From Tsukamurella spumae (lineage in GTDB: Bacteria > Actinomycetota > Actinomycetes > Mycobacteriales > Mycobacteriaceae), in contig NZ_JAAXOQ010000003.1 in NCBI RefSeq assembly GCF_012396015.1, positions 124,001 to 188,000 of the forward strand: DNA of 64,000 nt. Reading direction: 5' to 3'. The notes under the pieces were generated by a model. The model was not told the DNA's origin and ran no database searches. It worked only from the letters and a program-made list of their open reading frames with translations. The position numbers and the translations under genes are program-made. Numbering within the stretch: position 1 is the first letter of the stretch; every line of letters starts with the position of its first letter. Below are positions 35,862 to 46,557 of this stretch, one piece after another.

Positions 35862-37006
35862 GCGTGCAGCCCCAGCGACCGGGCGATCAGCATGAGCTGC
35901 ACCTCGGTGGTGCCCTCACCGATCTCGAGGATCTTCGAGTCGCGGTAGTGCCGCGCCACGGGGTACTCGTTCATGAAGCCGTAGCCGCCGTGGATCTGGG
36001 TGGCCATGCGGGCGTTGTCCATCGCCGCCTCGGAGGAGATCATCTTGGCGATGGCCGCCTCCTTCTTGAAGGGCTTGCCGGCCAACATGAGCCGGGCGGC
36101 CTCGTAGTAGGCCACGCGGGAGGTGTGCGCGCGGGCCTCCATCCGCGCGATCGCGAAGGCGATCGACTGGAACTCACCGATCGGCTTGCCGAAGGCGTCG
36201 CGCTCCTTGGCGTACTTCACCGACTCGTCCACACAGCCCTGCGCGGCGCCGGTGGCGACCGCGGCGATGGCGATGCGGCCCTCGTCGAGGATGGACAGGA
36301 AGTTCGCGTAGCCCCGCCCCTCCTCGCCCAGCAGGTTCTCCTTCGGCACGCGCACGTCGGAGAAGCTGAGCGGGTGCGTGTCCGAGGCGTTCCAGCCGAC
36401 CTTGTTGTAGGCGGGCTCGACGGTGAAGCCGGGCGTGCCGCTGGGCACGATGATGGTGGAGATCTGCTTGCGCCCGTCCGGCTTGGTGCCGGTCACCGCG
36501 GTCACCGTCACCAGGCTGGTGATGTCGGTGCCGGAGTTGGTGATGAACTGCTTGGAGCCGTTGATCACCCACTCGCCGCCGTCGAGCACGGCGGTGGTCT
36601 GCGTACCCGAGGCGTCCGAGCCGCAGCCCGGCTCCGTGAGACCGAAGCCCGCCAGGTTCTCGCCCGCGGCCAACGACGGGAGGTACCGCTGCTTCTGCTC
36701 CTCGGTGCCGAACTTGTAGATCGGCATGGCACCGAGGCCGACACCGGCCTCGACCGTCATCGCGACCGACTGATCGACACGGCCCAGCTCCTCCAGCGCG
36801 AGGGCGAGCGCGAAGTAGTCGCCGCCCATGCCGCCGTACTCCTCGGGGAAGGGCAGGCCGAACAGGCCCATCTGCCCCATCTGCCGCACGACCGCGTACG
36901 GGAAGGAGTGCTCCTCGTCGTGCTTGGCCGAGACCGGCGCGACGACCTGATTCGCGAAGTCGCGCACCGTGTCCCGCAGGTCCGCGTAGTCCTGGCTGAG
37001 CTCCAT
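35858..37006 (-). CDS. Acyl-CoA dehydrogenase (isovaleryl-CoA-type, FadE19-like)
   Basis: About 382 residues, a flavoenzyme oxidising an acyl-CoA to the 2-enoyl-CoA. Motifs: GLPFPEEYGGMGGD, GFGLTEPGCGSDASGTQT (FAD/substrate), KVGWNASDTHPLSFSDVRVP, QIHGGYGFMNEYPVARHYRDSKILEIGEGTTEVQ with the usual C-terminal glutamate region. Its place beside accA1/accD1 points to isovaleryl-CoA or a related branched substrate. I prefer the ATG at 37006, which has AAGGTGA upstream; an ATG at 37021 would overlap accA1 by 14 bases. Confidence 0.9.
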   Translation of the reverse strand: MELSQDYADLRDTVRDFANQVVAPVSAKHDEEHSFPYAVVRQMGQMGLFGLPFPEEYGGMGGDYFALALALEELGRVDQSVAMTVEAGVGLGAMPIYKFGTEEQKQRYLPSLAAGENLAGFGLTEPGCGSDASGTQTTAVLDGGEWVINGSKQFITNSGTDITSLVTVTAVTGTKPDGRKQISTIIVPSGTPGFTVEPAYNKVGWNASDTHPLSFSDVRVPKENLLGEEGRGYANFLSILDEGRIAIAAVATGAAQGCVDESVKYAKERDAFGKPIGEFQSIAFAIARMEARAHTSRVAYYEAARLMLAGKPFKKEAAIAKMISSEAAMDNARMATQIHGGYGFMNEYPVARHYRDSKILEIGEGTTEVQLMLIARSLGLHA

Positions 37007-37007
37007 G

Positions 37008-38996
37008 TCATTCACCTTCATTCGTGTTCGCCGTGACCGTCGCGAGCACCTGTGCCGCCGTCACCTTGTCTCCCGCGCGCACCGCGATCGACACCACACC
37101 GTCGTGCGGCGCGGCCAGCGGCTGCTCCATCTTCATCGCCTCGATGATCACCAGGGTCTCGCCCTTGGCGACCGCCTGGCCGTCCTCGACCGGCACCGCC
37201 ACGACGGCACCCGGCATGGGGCTCACGACATCGCCGCCGTGGGCGCCGTCGCGGTTCTTCGACGTGGACCGCGCGAACGGCAGCTCGTGCGTACCGTCCT
37301 CGCTACTGACCCAGTACGTCCCGCCCTGCAGGTCGACGGTGACCGGCGTCGAGTAGCCGTCCAGCACGAGGCGCTCACCAGCGATCCGGGCGGTGCCGGC
37401 CCCGTCGAGCGTCGAGCCCTCCGCCGTGGCGCGTACCGTCACCGCGTCGCCGAGCACCGAGACCTGGACCTCGCCGGTCTCCTCCGTACCGGCGAACCGG
37501 ACGACGGTGGGCTGTGCGCCCCCGATCCGCCATCCGGTCTCGGTGCCCCAGGCGCCATCGCCCGTCGCCGCCGAGACGGCCGTGATCGCGGCGGCGGCGT
37601 AGGCGCGCACCGTCGGATCCGGTCGGGTGTAGGTGGGCGCCAGGCGATCCAGCAGCTCGGTGTCGAGCCTGCCGGCGACGACGTCGTCGTCGGCGAGGAC
37701 GAACCGGCAGAAGTCGATGTTGGTGCGCAGGCCCGTCAACTGGGTACCGGCGAGGGCCTCGTCGAGCCGGCGCAGCGCCTGCTCGCGGCCCTCGGCGTGC
37801 ACGATCACCTTGGCCAGCATGGGGTCGTAGTCGCTGCCGACGACGCTGCCGGCCTCGATGCCGGTGTCCACGCGGACGGGGCCGCGGCGGTCGTTGCGCG
37901 GGTAGCGCAGCGCGGTCACAGTGCCGCCGGTGGGCAGGAAGCCGGCGGCCGGGTCCTCCGCGTACACGCGGGCCTCGACGGCGTGCCCGGTGAGCACGAT
38001 GTCGTCCTGCGACAGCGCCAGCACCTCGCCGTTCGCGACGCGGATCTGCTGCTCCACCAGGTCGACTCCGGTCACCAGCTCGGTGACGGGGTGCTCGACC
38101 TGCAGGCGGGTGTTCATCTCCATGAAGAAGAACTTGTCGGGGCGCTTGGCCGAGACGATGAACTCGACGGTGCCCACGCCGGTGTATCCGACGGACCGCG
38201 CGGCATCGCAGGCCGCACGGCCGATCTCGGCGCGGGTGGCCTCGTCGAGCAGGGCCGACGGGGCCTCCTCGATCACCTTCTGGTGGCGGCGCTGCAGCGA
38301 GCACTCGCGCTCGCCGAGGTGGATGACGTTGCCGTGCTTGTCGGCCAGCACCTGCACCTCGATGTGGCGCGGCGTGTCCACGAAGTGCTCCAGGAACAGC
38401 GCGTCGTCGCCGAAGGCTGCTGCGGCCTCGCGGCGTGCGGCGGCGACCGCGGCGGGCAGGTCCGCCGGGTTCTCCACCCGGTGCATGCCCTTGCCGCCGC
38501 CGCCCGCGCTGGGCTTGATCAGCACGGGGAAACCGATGCCCTCGGCCGCGCCGATGAGGTCGGCGTCCGTCAGGCCCGGGCGGCTGATACCGGGGACGAC
38601 GGGCACGTCGCGCTCGACGACCGCCGCGCGCGCGGTGATCTTGTCGCCCATCGTCTCGATGGATTCGACCGGCGGCCCGAGGAATTCGATGCCGGCCTCC
38701 GACAGCGCCCGCGCGAACGCGGCGTTCTCGGACAGGAATCCGTAGCCGGGGTGCACGGCATCGGCGCCGGTGACGCGCGCGGCCTCCACGACGGCGTCGA
38801 TGCGCAGGTAGCTCTCGGTGGCGGCCGCCGGGCCGAGGCGCACGGCCTCGTCGGCGAGCCGCACGTGCCGGGCGTCGGCGTCCGCATCGGAGTACACCGC
38901 CACACTGCCGATGCCCAACGCGCGCAGGGTATCGATGACGCGGCAGGCGATCTCGCCGCGGTTGGCGATGAGGACCTTCTCGATCTTCTTACTCAT
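37008..38996 (-). CDS. accA1: Acyl-CoA carboxylase alpha subunit (biotin carboxylase + biotin carrier), AccA1-like
   Basis: A 662-residue fusion. The biotin carboxylase part (1-450) shows [28 protein letters not shown], the ATP-grasp loop [30 protein letters not shown] and [16 protein letters not shown]. The BCCP domain ends with the biotinylation site EAMKMEQP (Lys622). With AccD1 it carboxylates 3-methylcrotonyl-CoA in leucine degradation, the role of M. tuberculosis AccA1/AccD1. It follows accD1 by six bases. Confidence 0.93.
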   Translation of the reverse strand: MSKKIEKVLIANRGEIACRVIDTLRALGIGSVAVYSDADADARHVRLADEAVRLGPAAATESYLRIDAVVEAARVTGADAVHPGYGFLSENAAFARALSEAGIEFLGPPVESIETMGDKITARAAVVERDVPVVPGISRPGLTDADLIGAAEGIGFPVLIKPSAGGGGKGMHRVENPADLPAAVAAARREAAAAFGDDALFLEHFVDTPRHIEVQVLADKHGNVIHLGERECSLQRRHQKVIEEAPSALLDEATRAEIGRAACDAARSVGYTGVGTVEFIVSAKRPDKFFFMEMNTRLQVEHPVTELVTGVDLVEQQIRVANGEVLALSQDDIVLTGHAVEARVYAEDPAAGFLPTGGTVTALRYPRNDRRGPVRVDTGIEAGSVVGSDYDPMLAKVIVHAEGREQALRRLDEALAGTQLTGLRTNIDFCRFVLADDDVVAGRLDTELLDRLAPTYTRPDPTVRAYAAAAITAVSAATGDGAWGTETGWRIGGAQPTVVRFAGTEETGEVQVSVLGDAVTVRATAEGSTLDGAGTARIAGERLVLDGYSTPVTVDLQGGTYWVSSEDGTHELPFARSTSKNRDGAHGGDVVSPMPGAVVAVPVEDGQAVAKGETLVIIEAMKMEQPLAAPHDGVVSIAVRAGDKVTAAQVLATVTANTNEGE

Positions 38997-39002
38997 GTCA
39001 GC

Positions 39003-40535
<1,533 letters not shown>

Positions 40536-40549
40536 AGCCGCTCCTTGTG

Positions 40550-40567
40550 AGTTAGTCACCGTTAACT
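40550..40567. promoter_or_regulatory. Candidate operator before accD1
   Basis: AGTTA and TAACT form an inverted pair separated by eight bases, 15-32 bases before the accD1 start, and GTTAAC within it is itself palindromic. A TetR-type regulator is encoded 93 bases further upstream on the same strand, so this may be its site. Only position and symmetry support it. Confidence 0.4.
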
Positions 40568-40659
40568 GAAACCAGGATAGCTGTGACCCGGACCACTTGT
40601 CCAGCATCGACCACCAGCCGGGCAGAGGCAGGACCGGCCGGTGCGGAGCGGGAGGCGCG

Positions 40660-41274
40660 TCAGACGCCGAGCGCGGCGAGGGCCTTGTCGCGGAGGAGGG
40701 CGCGCAGGCGCGGCTGCGGCAGGGCCGGCAGGCTCGGGGCGGCGTTGAGGAGGCCGAAGACGGCGTGCACCGTCGCGCGGTTCTCCACCGGGTCGCCACC
40801 GAGGCGGGTCAGCTCGCCGGCCCAGAGCTCCACGTACTGCCGCTGCAGCCGCCGCACGCGGCGCGCCGACTCCGGGGCCAGCGACCACAGGTCGCGGTAC
40901 TGCACCCGGATCAGGTCCGGTTCGGAGGCGGCGAAGTCGACGTGGAAGTCGACGAGCTCGTGCAGCGCCCGCCGCGGATCGTCGGCGTGCTGCTCGGCCA
41001 CCCGACGGCCACCGTCGTACAGGTACTCGGAGATCTCCTCGAGGAGTGCGGCGAGCACGTCCTGTTTGCCCGAGAAGTGCCGGTACATGGCGGGCCCCGA
41101 GACGCCCGCGGCCGCTCCGATGTCCTCCAGCCGCACGCCCGCGAAGCCCCGTTCCGCCATGAGTGCGGCGGCCGCGGCGAGCAATTCGCGGCGACGGGCC
41201 GCTTTGGCGCGCTCGCGCGCCGTGCCCGCCGCGGGGGCCGAACCGACACCGCGCCTCGTCGTGGGTACCTCCAT
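40660..41274 (-). CDS. TetR-family regulator of the catabolic operon
   Basis: A 204-residue TetR protein. The N-terminal HTH reads [54 protein letters not shown]; the rest is a helical ligand domain (TetR_C-type). M. tuberculosis Rv2506, beside the same genes, is a TetR regulator of branched-chain catabolism; here the gene is transcribed in the same direction as accD1 rather than divergently. I chose the ATG at 41274; a start 12 bases further upstream is possible. Confidence 0.87.
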   Translation of the reverse strand: MEVPTTRRGVGSAPAAGTARERAKAARRRELLAAAAALMAERGFAGVRLEDIGAAAGVSGPAMYRHFSGKQDVLAALLEEISEYLYDGGRRVAEQHADDPRRALHELVDFHVDFAASEPDLIRVQYRDLWSLAPESARRVRRLQRQYVELWAGELTRLGGDPVENRATVHAVFGLLNAAPSLPALPQPRLRALLRDKALAALGV

Positions 41275-41329
41275 GGCGCGCCACACTACTCGGCTTGCCC
41301 CGTCCCGGACCCCGTGTCATGCTTGTTGC

Positions 41330-41510
41330 GCAAGGCGCCAATCGTTCGCTGAGGCTCCTTCGCGGAAACAGGCCAGCGACCCCGAACGTCGAGAGACGCC
41401 CCGGGTCAGGACAGGCGCATCCGGATTAAGGGTGCGCCCCGATTGGCTCCCGTTCACGGGTTCACGCCGCGAAGTGCTGAAGGTCTGACGTGGAGGGGCG
41501 ATTTCTTCAC
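41330..41510 (+). promoter_or_regulatory. M-box (ykoK-type) magnesium riboswitch
   Basis: The leader carries the conserved M-box elements in order: GCTGAGGCTCC (41348-41358), AACAGGCCA (41367-41375), CGAACGTCGAGAGACGCC (41383-41400; the GTCGAGAGAC stem-loop is the strongest hallmark), GGGTCAGGACAGG, GGATTAAGGGTGCGCC and GTGCTGAAGGTCTGACG. It lies 230-400 bases before mgtC on the same strand. M-boxes bind Mg2+ and switch off downstream expression when Mg2+ is plentiful. Edges are approximate. Confidence 0.85.
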
Positions 41511-41553
41511 TTTCCTCCTGCGGCGCGCGGTTCGACCGATGGAGGTGATGCTC

Positions 41554-41616
41554 ATGACCGACGACAGTCACCATCTCTCGCTCGGCATTTCCCGCATCAC
41601 CGCGGGAACCCGCTGA
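41554..41616 (+). CDS. Twenty-residue leader peptide upstream of mgtC
   Basis: A short frame, MTDDSHHLSLGISRITAGTR, has an unusually good ribosome binding site (GGAGGTGATGCTC before the ATG) between the M-box and mgtC. A perfect hairpin follows 14 bases after its stop. The layout resembles translated attenuators of Mg2+-stress genes. Being so short, it could be fortuitous, but the Shine-Dalgarno is better than those of most genes in this window. Confidence 0.55.
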   Translation: MTDDSHHLSLGISRITAGTR

Positions 41617-41630
41617 GCGCACCGTGATCC

Positions 41631-41660
41631 GGGTCGAGGACCCACCCCGGTCCTCGACCC
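41631..41660 (+). terminator. Hairpin in the mgtC leader (attenuator candidate)
   Basis: GGGTCGAGGAC (41631-41641) pairs perfectly with GTCCTCGACCC (41650-41660) around an eight-base loop, 80 bases before the mgtC ATG. No T-run follows, so a Rho-dependent or pausing role is as likely as intrinsic termination. Confidence 0.6.
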
Positions 41661-41739
41661 ACTGATATCTCCCACCCCCTGCTCCGCCGCGGCCATCGGG
41701 CCCGCGGCGCGGTAGCGCGTGCCCGGACGAGGGAACACC

Positions 41740-42465
41740 ATGCACACCTCCACCACGAACATCGACCTGCTCGACATGCTGCTGCGCATCGCCGCCGGCG
41801 TCGGGCTCGGCACCCTGATCGGACTCGAACGCCAGTACCGCGCCCGGATGGCGGGCCTGCGCACCAATGCCCTCGTCTCCGTCGGCTCGGCACTCTTCGT
41901 CGTGTTGTCCGCCTACGGATTCGGCGGCGGCGACCCCACCCGCGTCGCGGCACAGATCGTGTCCGGAATCGGCTTCCTCGGCGGCGGCGTGATCCTGCGC
42001 GACGGCCTCACCGTGCGCGGCCTGAACACCGCCGCCACGCTGTGGTGCTCGGCCGCGGTCGGCGCACTCGCCGGTTCGGGGATGTACGTGCCGGCCGCGC
42101 TCGGTACCGCCGTCGTGATCGGCGTGAACACCGCACTGCGGTCGGTCGGGCACGCCGTCGACAGGGCGCCGGACACCGGCAAGGAGGCTCCCAGCCGGTA
42201 CGAGTTCGTCGCCGTGACACGCGACGAGAACGAGGCGCACGTCCGGGTCATGCTCGTACAGGCGCTGAGCCGCACCGCCTTCCATCTGCAATCCATCAGC
42301 AGTACCAACGCGACGGAGGGCCGGGTCGAGGTGCGCGCCACACTCGCCGCCGACGGCCGCGACGACCGCGCCCTCGAATCCGCCATCAGCCAGCTCAGCA
42401 TGGAGCCGTCGGTCACGGCGGTCCGCTGGGACGTTCTCACCGACCACGAGGAGGTCGACCTGTGA
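41740..42465 (+). CDS. mgtC: MgtC/SapB-family membrane protein
   Basis: A 241-residue protein with four to five N-terminal transmembrane helices and a soluble C-terminal ACT-like domain. Family motifs: LLRIAAGVGLGTLIGLERQYRARMAGLRTNALVSVGSALFVVLS, ARVAAQIVSGIGFLGGGVILRDG-type sequence (here TRVAAQI...), and VRGLNTAATLWCSAAVGALAGSGMY. MgtC supports growth at low Mg2+ and survival in macrophages. An M-box, leader peptide and hairpin precede it, consistent with Mg2+ control. Its stop overlaps a GTG that may once have started the permease gene. Confidence 0.92.
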   Translation: MHTSTTNIDLLDMLLRIAAGVGLGTLIGLERQYRARMAGLRTNALVSVGSALFVVLSAYGFGGGDPTRVAAQIVSGIGFLGGGVILRDGLTVRGLNTAATLWCSAAVGALAGSGMYVPAALGTAVVIGVNTALRSVGHAVDRAPDTGKEAPSRYEFVAVTRDENEAHVRVMLVQALSRTAFHLQSISSTNATEGRVEVRATLAADGRDDRALESAISQLSMEPSVTAVRWDVLTDHEEVDL

Positions 42466-42592
42466 CCACAATGCCCCTCGGCAGCGCACTGCTGCCCGCC
42501 CGGGACCGCGACCGGGCCCGACGGCGGTTCGGATCCTCGGCTTCCTCTCGATCACGGTCACGCTCTTCATCGCCCTGTTCCCCGGCTCCACG

Positions 42593-43939
42593 ATGGGGCT
42601 CGAATGCGCCGCGATCTTCGCGATCTTCACCTCGCAGGCGTGGAACATGACCTTCGCCTTCTACCAGAGCCTCATCGGCCAGCCGCGCGACCTCGGCGAG
42701 GCGGCCCAGAACCTGGGACTGTCCCGCTGGCAACGGTTCTGGCGTCTCGACGTGCCCAGCGGGATGATCCCGCTGGTCTGGAACGCGATGATGAGCTTCG
42801 GCGGCGGCTGGTTCTTCCTCACCGCCTCCGAGGCCGTCTCCGTCGCGGGCCACTCGTACGCGCTCCCCGGCATCGGCGCCTACGTCGCGACCGCCTCGTC
42901 CGACGGTGACCTCGGCCGCGTCGGGTGGGCGATCGTCGCGATGATCGTGGTGATCGTCGGCGTGAACCTGCTGTTCTGGAGCCCGCTCACCGCGTGGGCC
43001 GAACGGTTCCGGCTCGAGGACTCGGCCTCCGGTCGCGAGCCGAAATCACTGGTCCTCGGCGTCCTGCGCCGCTCGCACGCCGGTTCCGCCGTCCGCCGCC
43101 TGACGAACCCCGTCGTCACCGCCCTCGACGCGACCTTCGGCGCGCTCGGCCGGAGCGCGCCGGCCACCGTCGGGCATCCGGCCCGCAGGCGACTGGGCGA
43201 CGCGATGTTCGCGCTCGTCGTGGGTGCGATCGTGGCCTACGGGCTGTGGCGCGCAGTCGAGCTGATCCTGCGCGATGCGGGCATCGGCGAGGTCGGCCAC
43301 GTCCTGCTCCTCGGGCTCGCGACGATGGGACGCGTCGCCGTGGTGATGGCCGTCGCCACCGTGATCTGGGTCCCGATCGGCGTGATCATCGGCCTGAACC
43401 CCGCGCTGAGCCGCGCTCTGCAGCCGATCATCCAGATCTGCGCCAGCTTCCCGGCGAACTTCCTGTTCCCACTGGTCACAGCGGTGTTCGTGGCCTGGCA
43501 CATCCCGCTGAACCTGGGCGGCATCGTGCTCATGGCACTCGGCACGCAGTGGTACATCCTGTTCAACGTCATCGCGGCGGCCAGCGCGATCCCCGGCGAC
43601 CTGCTCGAGGCCGCCGCCGACATGCGGCTGCCCCGAACGATGAGGTGGCGCCACGTACTCCTGCCCGGGGTCTTCGCCGGCTACGTGACGGGCGGCATCA
43701 CCGCGGCGGGCGGCGCCTGGAACGCCTCGATCGTGGCCGAGATCGTGTCGTACGACGGCGACACGCAGCACGCCTTCGGTCTCGGCGACTACATCGCCCG
43801 CGCCACGGCGGCCACCGGCGCGGAGCACGTCTCGCACCTGCTGCTCGGCATCGTCGTCATGTGCCTGTTCGTCGTCGGCACCAACGCGGCGCTCTGGCGC
43901 CGCCTCTACCGCGTCGCCGAACGCCGCTACTCCCTCTAG
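42593..43939 (+). CDS. NitT/TauT-type ABC transporter permease, N-terminally truncated
   Basis: The frame covers two fused BPD_transp_1 modules. The first keeps only its later part (ECAAIFAIFTSQAWNM, EAAQNLGLSRWQRFWRLDVP EAA loop); the second is complete (ATVIWVPIGVIIGLNPALSRALQPIIQICASFPANFLFPL, EAAADMRLPRTMRWRHVLLPG). Full-length relatives have about 580 residues; here about 130 N-terminal residues are lacking. In the same frame upstream of the ATG one can read ILGFLSITVTLFIALFPGST, normal family sequence with no start codon, while a GTG at 42462 opens a different frame (TTMPLGSALLPARDRDRARR). I infer a deletion plus frameshift near 42520, leaving a probably inactive permease. Confidence 0.75.
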   Translation: MGLECAAIFAIFTSQAWNMTFAFYQSLIGQPRDLGEAAQNLGLSRWQRFWRLDVPSGMIPLVWNAMMSFGGGWFFLTASEAVSVAGHSYALPGIGAYVATASSDGDLGRVGWAIVAMIVVIVGVNLLFWSPLTAWAERFRLEDSASGREPKSLVLGVLRRSHAGSAVRRLTNPVVTALDATFGALGRSAPATVGHPARRRLGDAMFALVVGAIVAYGLWRAVELILRDAGIGEVGHVLLLGLATMGRVAVVMAVATVIWVPIGVIIGLNPALSRALQPIIQICASFPANFLFPLVTAVFVAWHIPLNLGGIVLMALGTQWYILFNVIAAASAIPGDLLEAAADMRLPRTMRWRHVLLPGVFAGYVTGGITAAGGAWNASIVAEIVSYDGDTQHAFGLGDYIARATAATGAEHVSHLLLGIVVMCLFVVGTNAALWRRLYRVAERRYSL

Positions 43940-43966
43940 CCACCCCGTATAACAAGGAGCCCTCCC

Positions 43967-45277
43967 ATGACCGTCACCACCGCCACCGCGCTGATCCGTC
44001 TCGCCGGCCTCACCACGAGCTTCGAGGGCGCCCGCGGCGACACCCTGACCGTCCTCGACGACATCGACCTCACCATCGAGCCGGGCGAGATCGTCGCCCT
44101 CCTCGGCCGATCGGGTTCGGGCAAGTCGACCCTGCTCCGGATCATCGCCGGGCTCATCCCCGCCACGTCCGGCACCGTCGAGGCCGACGGTGCCGCCCTC
44201 TCCGGCCCCAACCCGGGCACGGCCATGATCTTCCAGTCCTTCGCCCTGATGCCCTGGCTGACGGTCCAGGACAACGTCGAGCTCGGGCTCGCCGCCCGGA
44301 ACGTGCCCCGCGCGGAGCGCCGCGCCCGGGCGCTCGCCGCGATCGACACCATCGGCCTCGACGGTTTCGAGTCGGCGTACCCGCGGGAGCTGTCCGGCGG
44401 CATGCGGCAGCGCGTCGGCTTCGCCCGAGCCCTGGTCCTCGAGCCGGACCTACTGCTGATGGACGAGCCCTTCTCCGCCCTGGACGTGCTCACCGCCGAG
44501 AACCTGCGGGGCGAGCTCGTCGAACTGTGGGCGCAGGACGACTTCCCAACCCGGAGCGTGTGCATCGTCACCCACAACATCGAGGAGGCCGTGCTGCTCG
44601 CCGATCGCGTCGTCGTGCTCGGTTCCAAGCCCGGGCGGATCGTCCACGAGACCCGGATCGATCTACCCCGGCCGCGCACGCGCACCGCGGCCGAGTTCGA
44701 GGCGATCGTCGACGAACTGTACGGCGCCCTCACCGGACGCAGCGTCGAGATCGAGCACGCACCCGACCCCGGCGAGGCGACCCCCGTCAGCCGCCCGCTG
44801 CCCGACGCCACCGTCGGCGGGATGGCGGGCCTCGTCGAGCTCGTGCACGCGCGCCACGACCACGCCGACCTGCCCGACCTGGCCGCGGACCTCAACTTCG
44901 AACTGGACGACATCATGCCGCTCGTCGACGCGGCCGCGATGCTGGGTCTCGTCGAGGTGACCGGCAACGACATCAGCATCACCGAGGAGGGCCGCACCTT
45001 CGTGACGGTGCCGCTCATCGAGGCGAAGGAGGTGTTCGCGCAGCAGGCCGCGGCGCGAGCACCCCTGGTCCGGACGATCCTGCGCACCCTGCGCTCCTCG
45101 AACGACGGTGCGGTCCGGCTCGGTCTGTTCGTCGACCTCTTGCGGCGCGGGTTCGGCCCGGAGGACGCGGACCGGCAGATGCGGCTGGCCGTCGACTGGG
45201 GCAGGTACGCGGAGCTCTACGATTACGACGCGGACGCCGACCGGATCCGGCTCGACCCGGGGGCAACACTGTCGTGA
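43967..45277 (+). CDS. NitT/TauT-type ABC transporter ATPase with AAA-associated C-terminal domain
   Basis: A 436-residue protein. ATPase domain (about 8-265): Walker A LLGRSGSGKSTLL, Q-loop IFQSFALMPWLTV, signature LSGGMRQRVGFARALVLEPDLLLMDEPFSALD, switch VTHNIEEAV. The C-terminal ~150 residues (GGMAGLVELVHARHDHADLPDLAADLNFELDDIMPLVDAA...) match the AAA-associated domain that follows some nitrate/sulfonate/bicarbonate-type ATPases. AAGGAG lies upstream of the ATG and the gene is 27 bases after the permease. No substrate-binding protein is nearby, so the substrate is unknown. Confidence 0.9.
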   Translation: MTVTTATALIRLAGLTTSFEGARGDTLTVLDDIDLTIEPGEIVALLGRSGSGKSTLLRIIAGLIPATSGTVEADGAALSGPNPGTAMIFQSFALMPWLTVQDNVELGLAARNVPRAERRARALAAIDTIGLDGFESAYPRELSGGMRQRVGFARALVLEPDLLLMDEPFSALDVLTAENLRGELVELWAQDDFPTRSVCIVTHNIEEAVLLADRVVVLGSKPGRIVHETRIDLPRPRTRTAAEFEAIVDELYGALTGRSVEIEHAPDPGEATPVSRPLPDATVGGMAGLVELVHARHDHADLPDLAADLNFELDDIMPLVDAAAMLGLVEVTGNDISITEEGRTFVTVPLIEAKEVFAQQAAARAPLVRTILRTLRSSNDGAVRLGLFVDLLRRGFGPEDADRQMRLAVDWGRYAELYDYDADADRIRLDPGATLS

Positions 45278-45462
45278 TCCGGTACTTTGTTATCGCACTG
45301 TGACCAAGCGCACATTCGCGTCGGGCACACCCCTAGAGGTTGTCTCATCGCAATCATTTCGTTATCGTCGACGGGACGCGGGTCACAGAGCGGTCACGGC
45401 GAGGACATCGTCAGATCACCGAGTGGCCCGAAGTGCGGTTATACGGTTGGAGTAGGCGAGAT

Positions 45463-46470
45463 ATGACACGGAGTCGCGAGGACCACGTGAGCTTCAAGAG
45501 CTCCACGCAGGTACTGGACGATGAGTCGATCACCGCGATCATCCCGTTGGACGAGCTCGAGGCCCGCCTCGAAGCCGCCTACGCCGAGACCTGGACCGAT
45601 GCGTCCGACGGCGAATCGGCGCTGCTCTACCGCCCCTCCCGCTCGGAGGTCACGCAGGACCTCATGATCCCCGAGGTGCTGTTCACCGGCACCCCGCGGT
45701 TCGACGGTCCGGCCCTGGACGAGGACGAGGACACCGCACTCCTCGCCGAGCCCGAGCTCGCCCCCGAGCCCCTCGCCGACCCCGTCCGCCGTGGCGGCAA
45801 GCACCGCGTTCCCGCTCCCCCGCACGCACTCCGGGGCCGCGCCGCACTGCTGGCCCTGGCCGCCGGCGCGACCGTCGCCGGTGCCGCCGTCGCGACCGCG
45901 CCCGACGAGGGCCCGTCGACCTCGCAGCAGCCCATCGCGCCCGCACCGGGCCCCGAGGCCAACGCCGCCCGCCAGGCGCCGCTGCCGCCCGCCCAGGACA
46001 TGGACCAGTTCACCGCCGGTCTCGCGGGCGGTAAGGCCCGCAAGGACGCCGATGACAAGCGCATCATCGACTCCATGCGCCCCAAGGTGATCGCACCGGT
46101 CAACGGCGCCACGCTCACCTCGAACTTCGGCACCCGTTGGGGCGCCATGCACGGCGGCCTCGATCTGGCCGCGCCGCTCGGCACCCCGCTGTTCGCCGCG
46201 GCCGACGGCGTCGTGACCGACGCGGGTCCCGCGTCCGGCTTCGGCATCTGGATCAAGATCCGGCTCTCGGACGGCACCGTCCTGGTCTACGGCCACATGT
46301 ACAACGTGAACGTGCACGCCGGCCAGACCGTCAAGGCGGGCGACCTGATCAGCTGGGTCGGCAGCAACGGCTACTCCACCGGCCCGCACCTGCACTTCGA
46401 GGTGCACAGCCCCGCCGGCGCGAAGATGGACCCGCAGGCCTGGCTGGCCGAGCGCGGCGTCAACGTCTAG
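45463..46470 (+). CDS. M23-family (LytM) metallopeptidase, Rv0950c homologue
   Basis: A 335-residue protein: disordered acidic N-terminal region, one transmembrane helix (about 120-140, GRAALLALAAGATVAGAAVATA), a linker and an extracellular M23 domain (about 205-335). Zinc ligands are visible in MHGGLDLAAPLG (His, Asp) and GPHLHFEVHSP (HxH). M23 proteins cut peptidoglycan cross-bridges or, as degenerate forms, activate amidases. I used the ATG at 45463, which gives a length near that of Rv0950c. The preceding 185 bases show no recognised element. It converges on uvrD1 across a shared terminator. Confidence 0.9.
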   Translation: MTRSREDHVSFKSSTQVLDDESITAIIPLDELEARLEAAYAETWTDASDGESALLYRPSRSEVTQDLMIPEVLFTGTPRFDGPALDEDEDTALLAEPELAPEPLADPVRRGGKHRVPAPPHALRGRAALLALAAGATVAGAAVATAPDEGPSTSQQPIAPAPGPEANAARQAPLPPAQDMDQFTAGLAGGKARKDADDKRIIDSMRPKVIAPVNGATLTSNFGTRWGAMHGGLDLAAPLGTPLFAAADGVVTDAGPASGFGIWIKIRLSDGTVLVYGHMYNVNVHAGQTVKAGDLISWVGSNGYSTGPHLHFEVHSPAGAKMDPQAWLAERGVNV

Positions 46471-46488
46471 CAGCTCCTGAACACGCAG

Positions 46489-46520
46489 AAGGCGCCCCGG
46501 AAGGAATCCGAGGCGCCTTT
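46489..46520. terminator. Bidirectional terminator between M23 gene and uvrD1
   Basis: AAGGCGCC (46489-46496) pairs with GGCGCCTT (46512-46519), with an inner CGG/CCG extension. A-rich bases on one side and T-rich on the other (CAGAAGG...CCTTTCG) allow use from both directions. Confidence 0.75.
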
Positions 46521-46557
46521 CGCGTTGCGGTGAGGCGGGTGGACCGCTACCGCCCCG

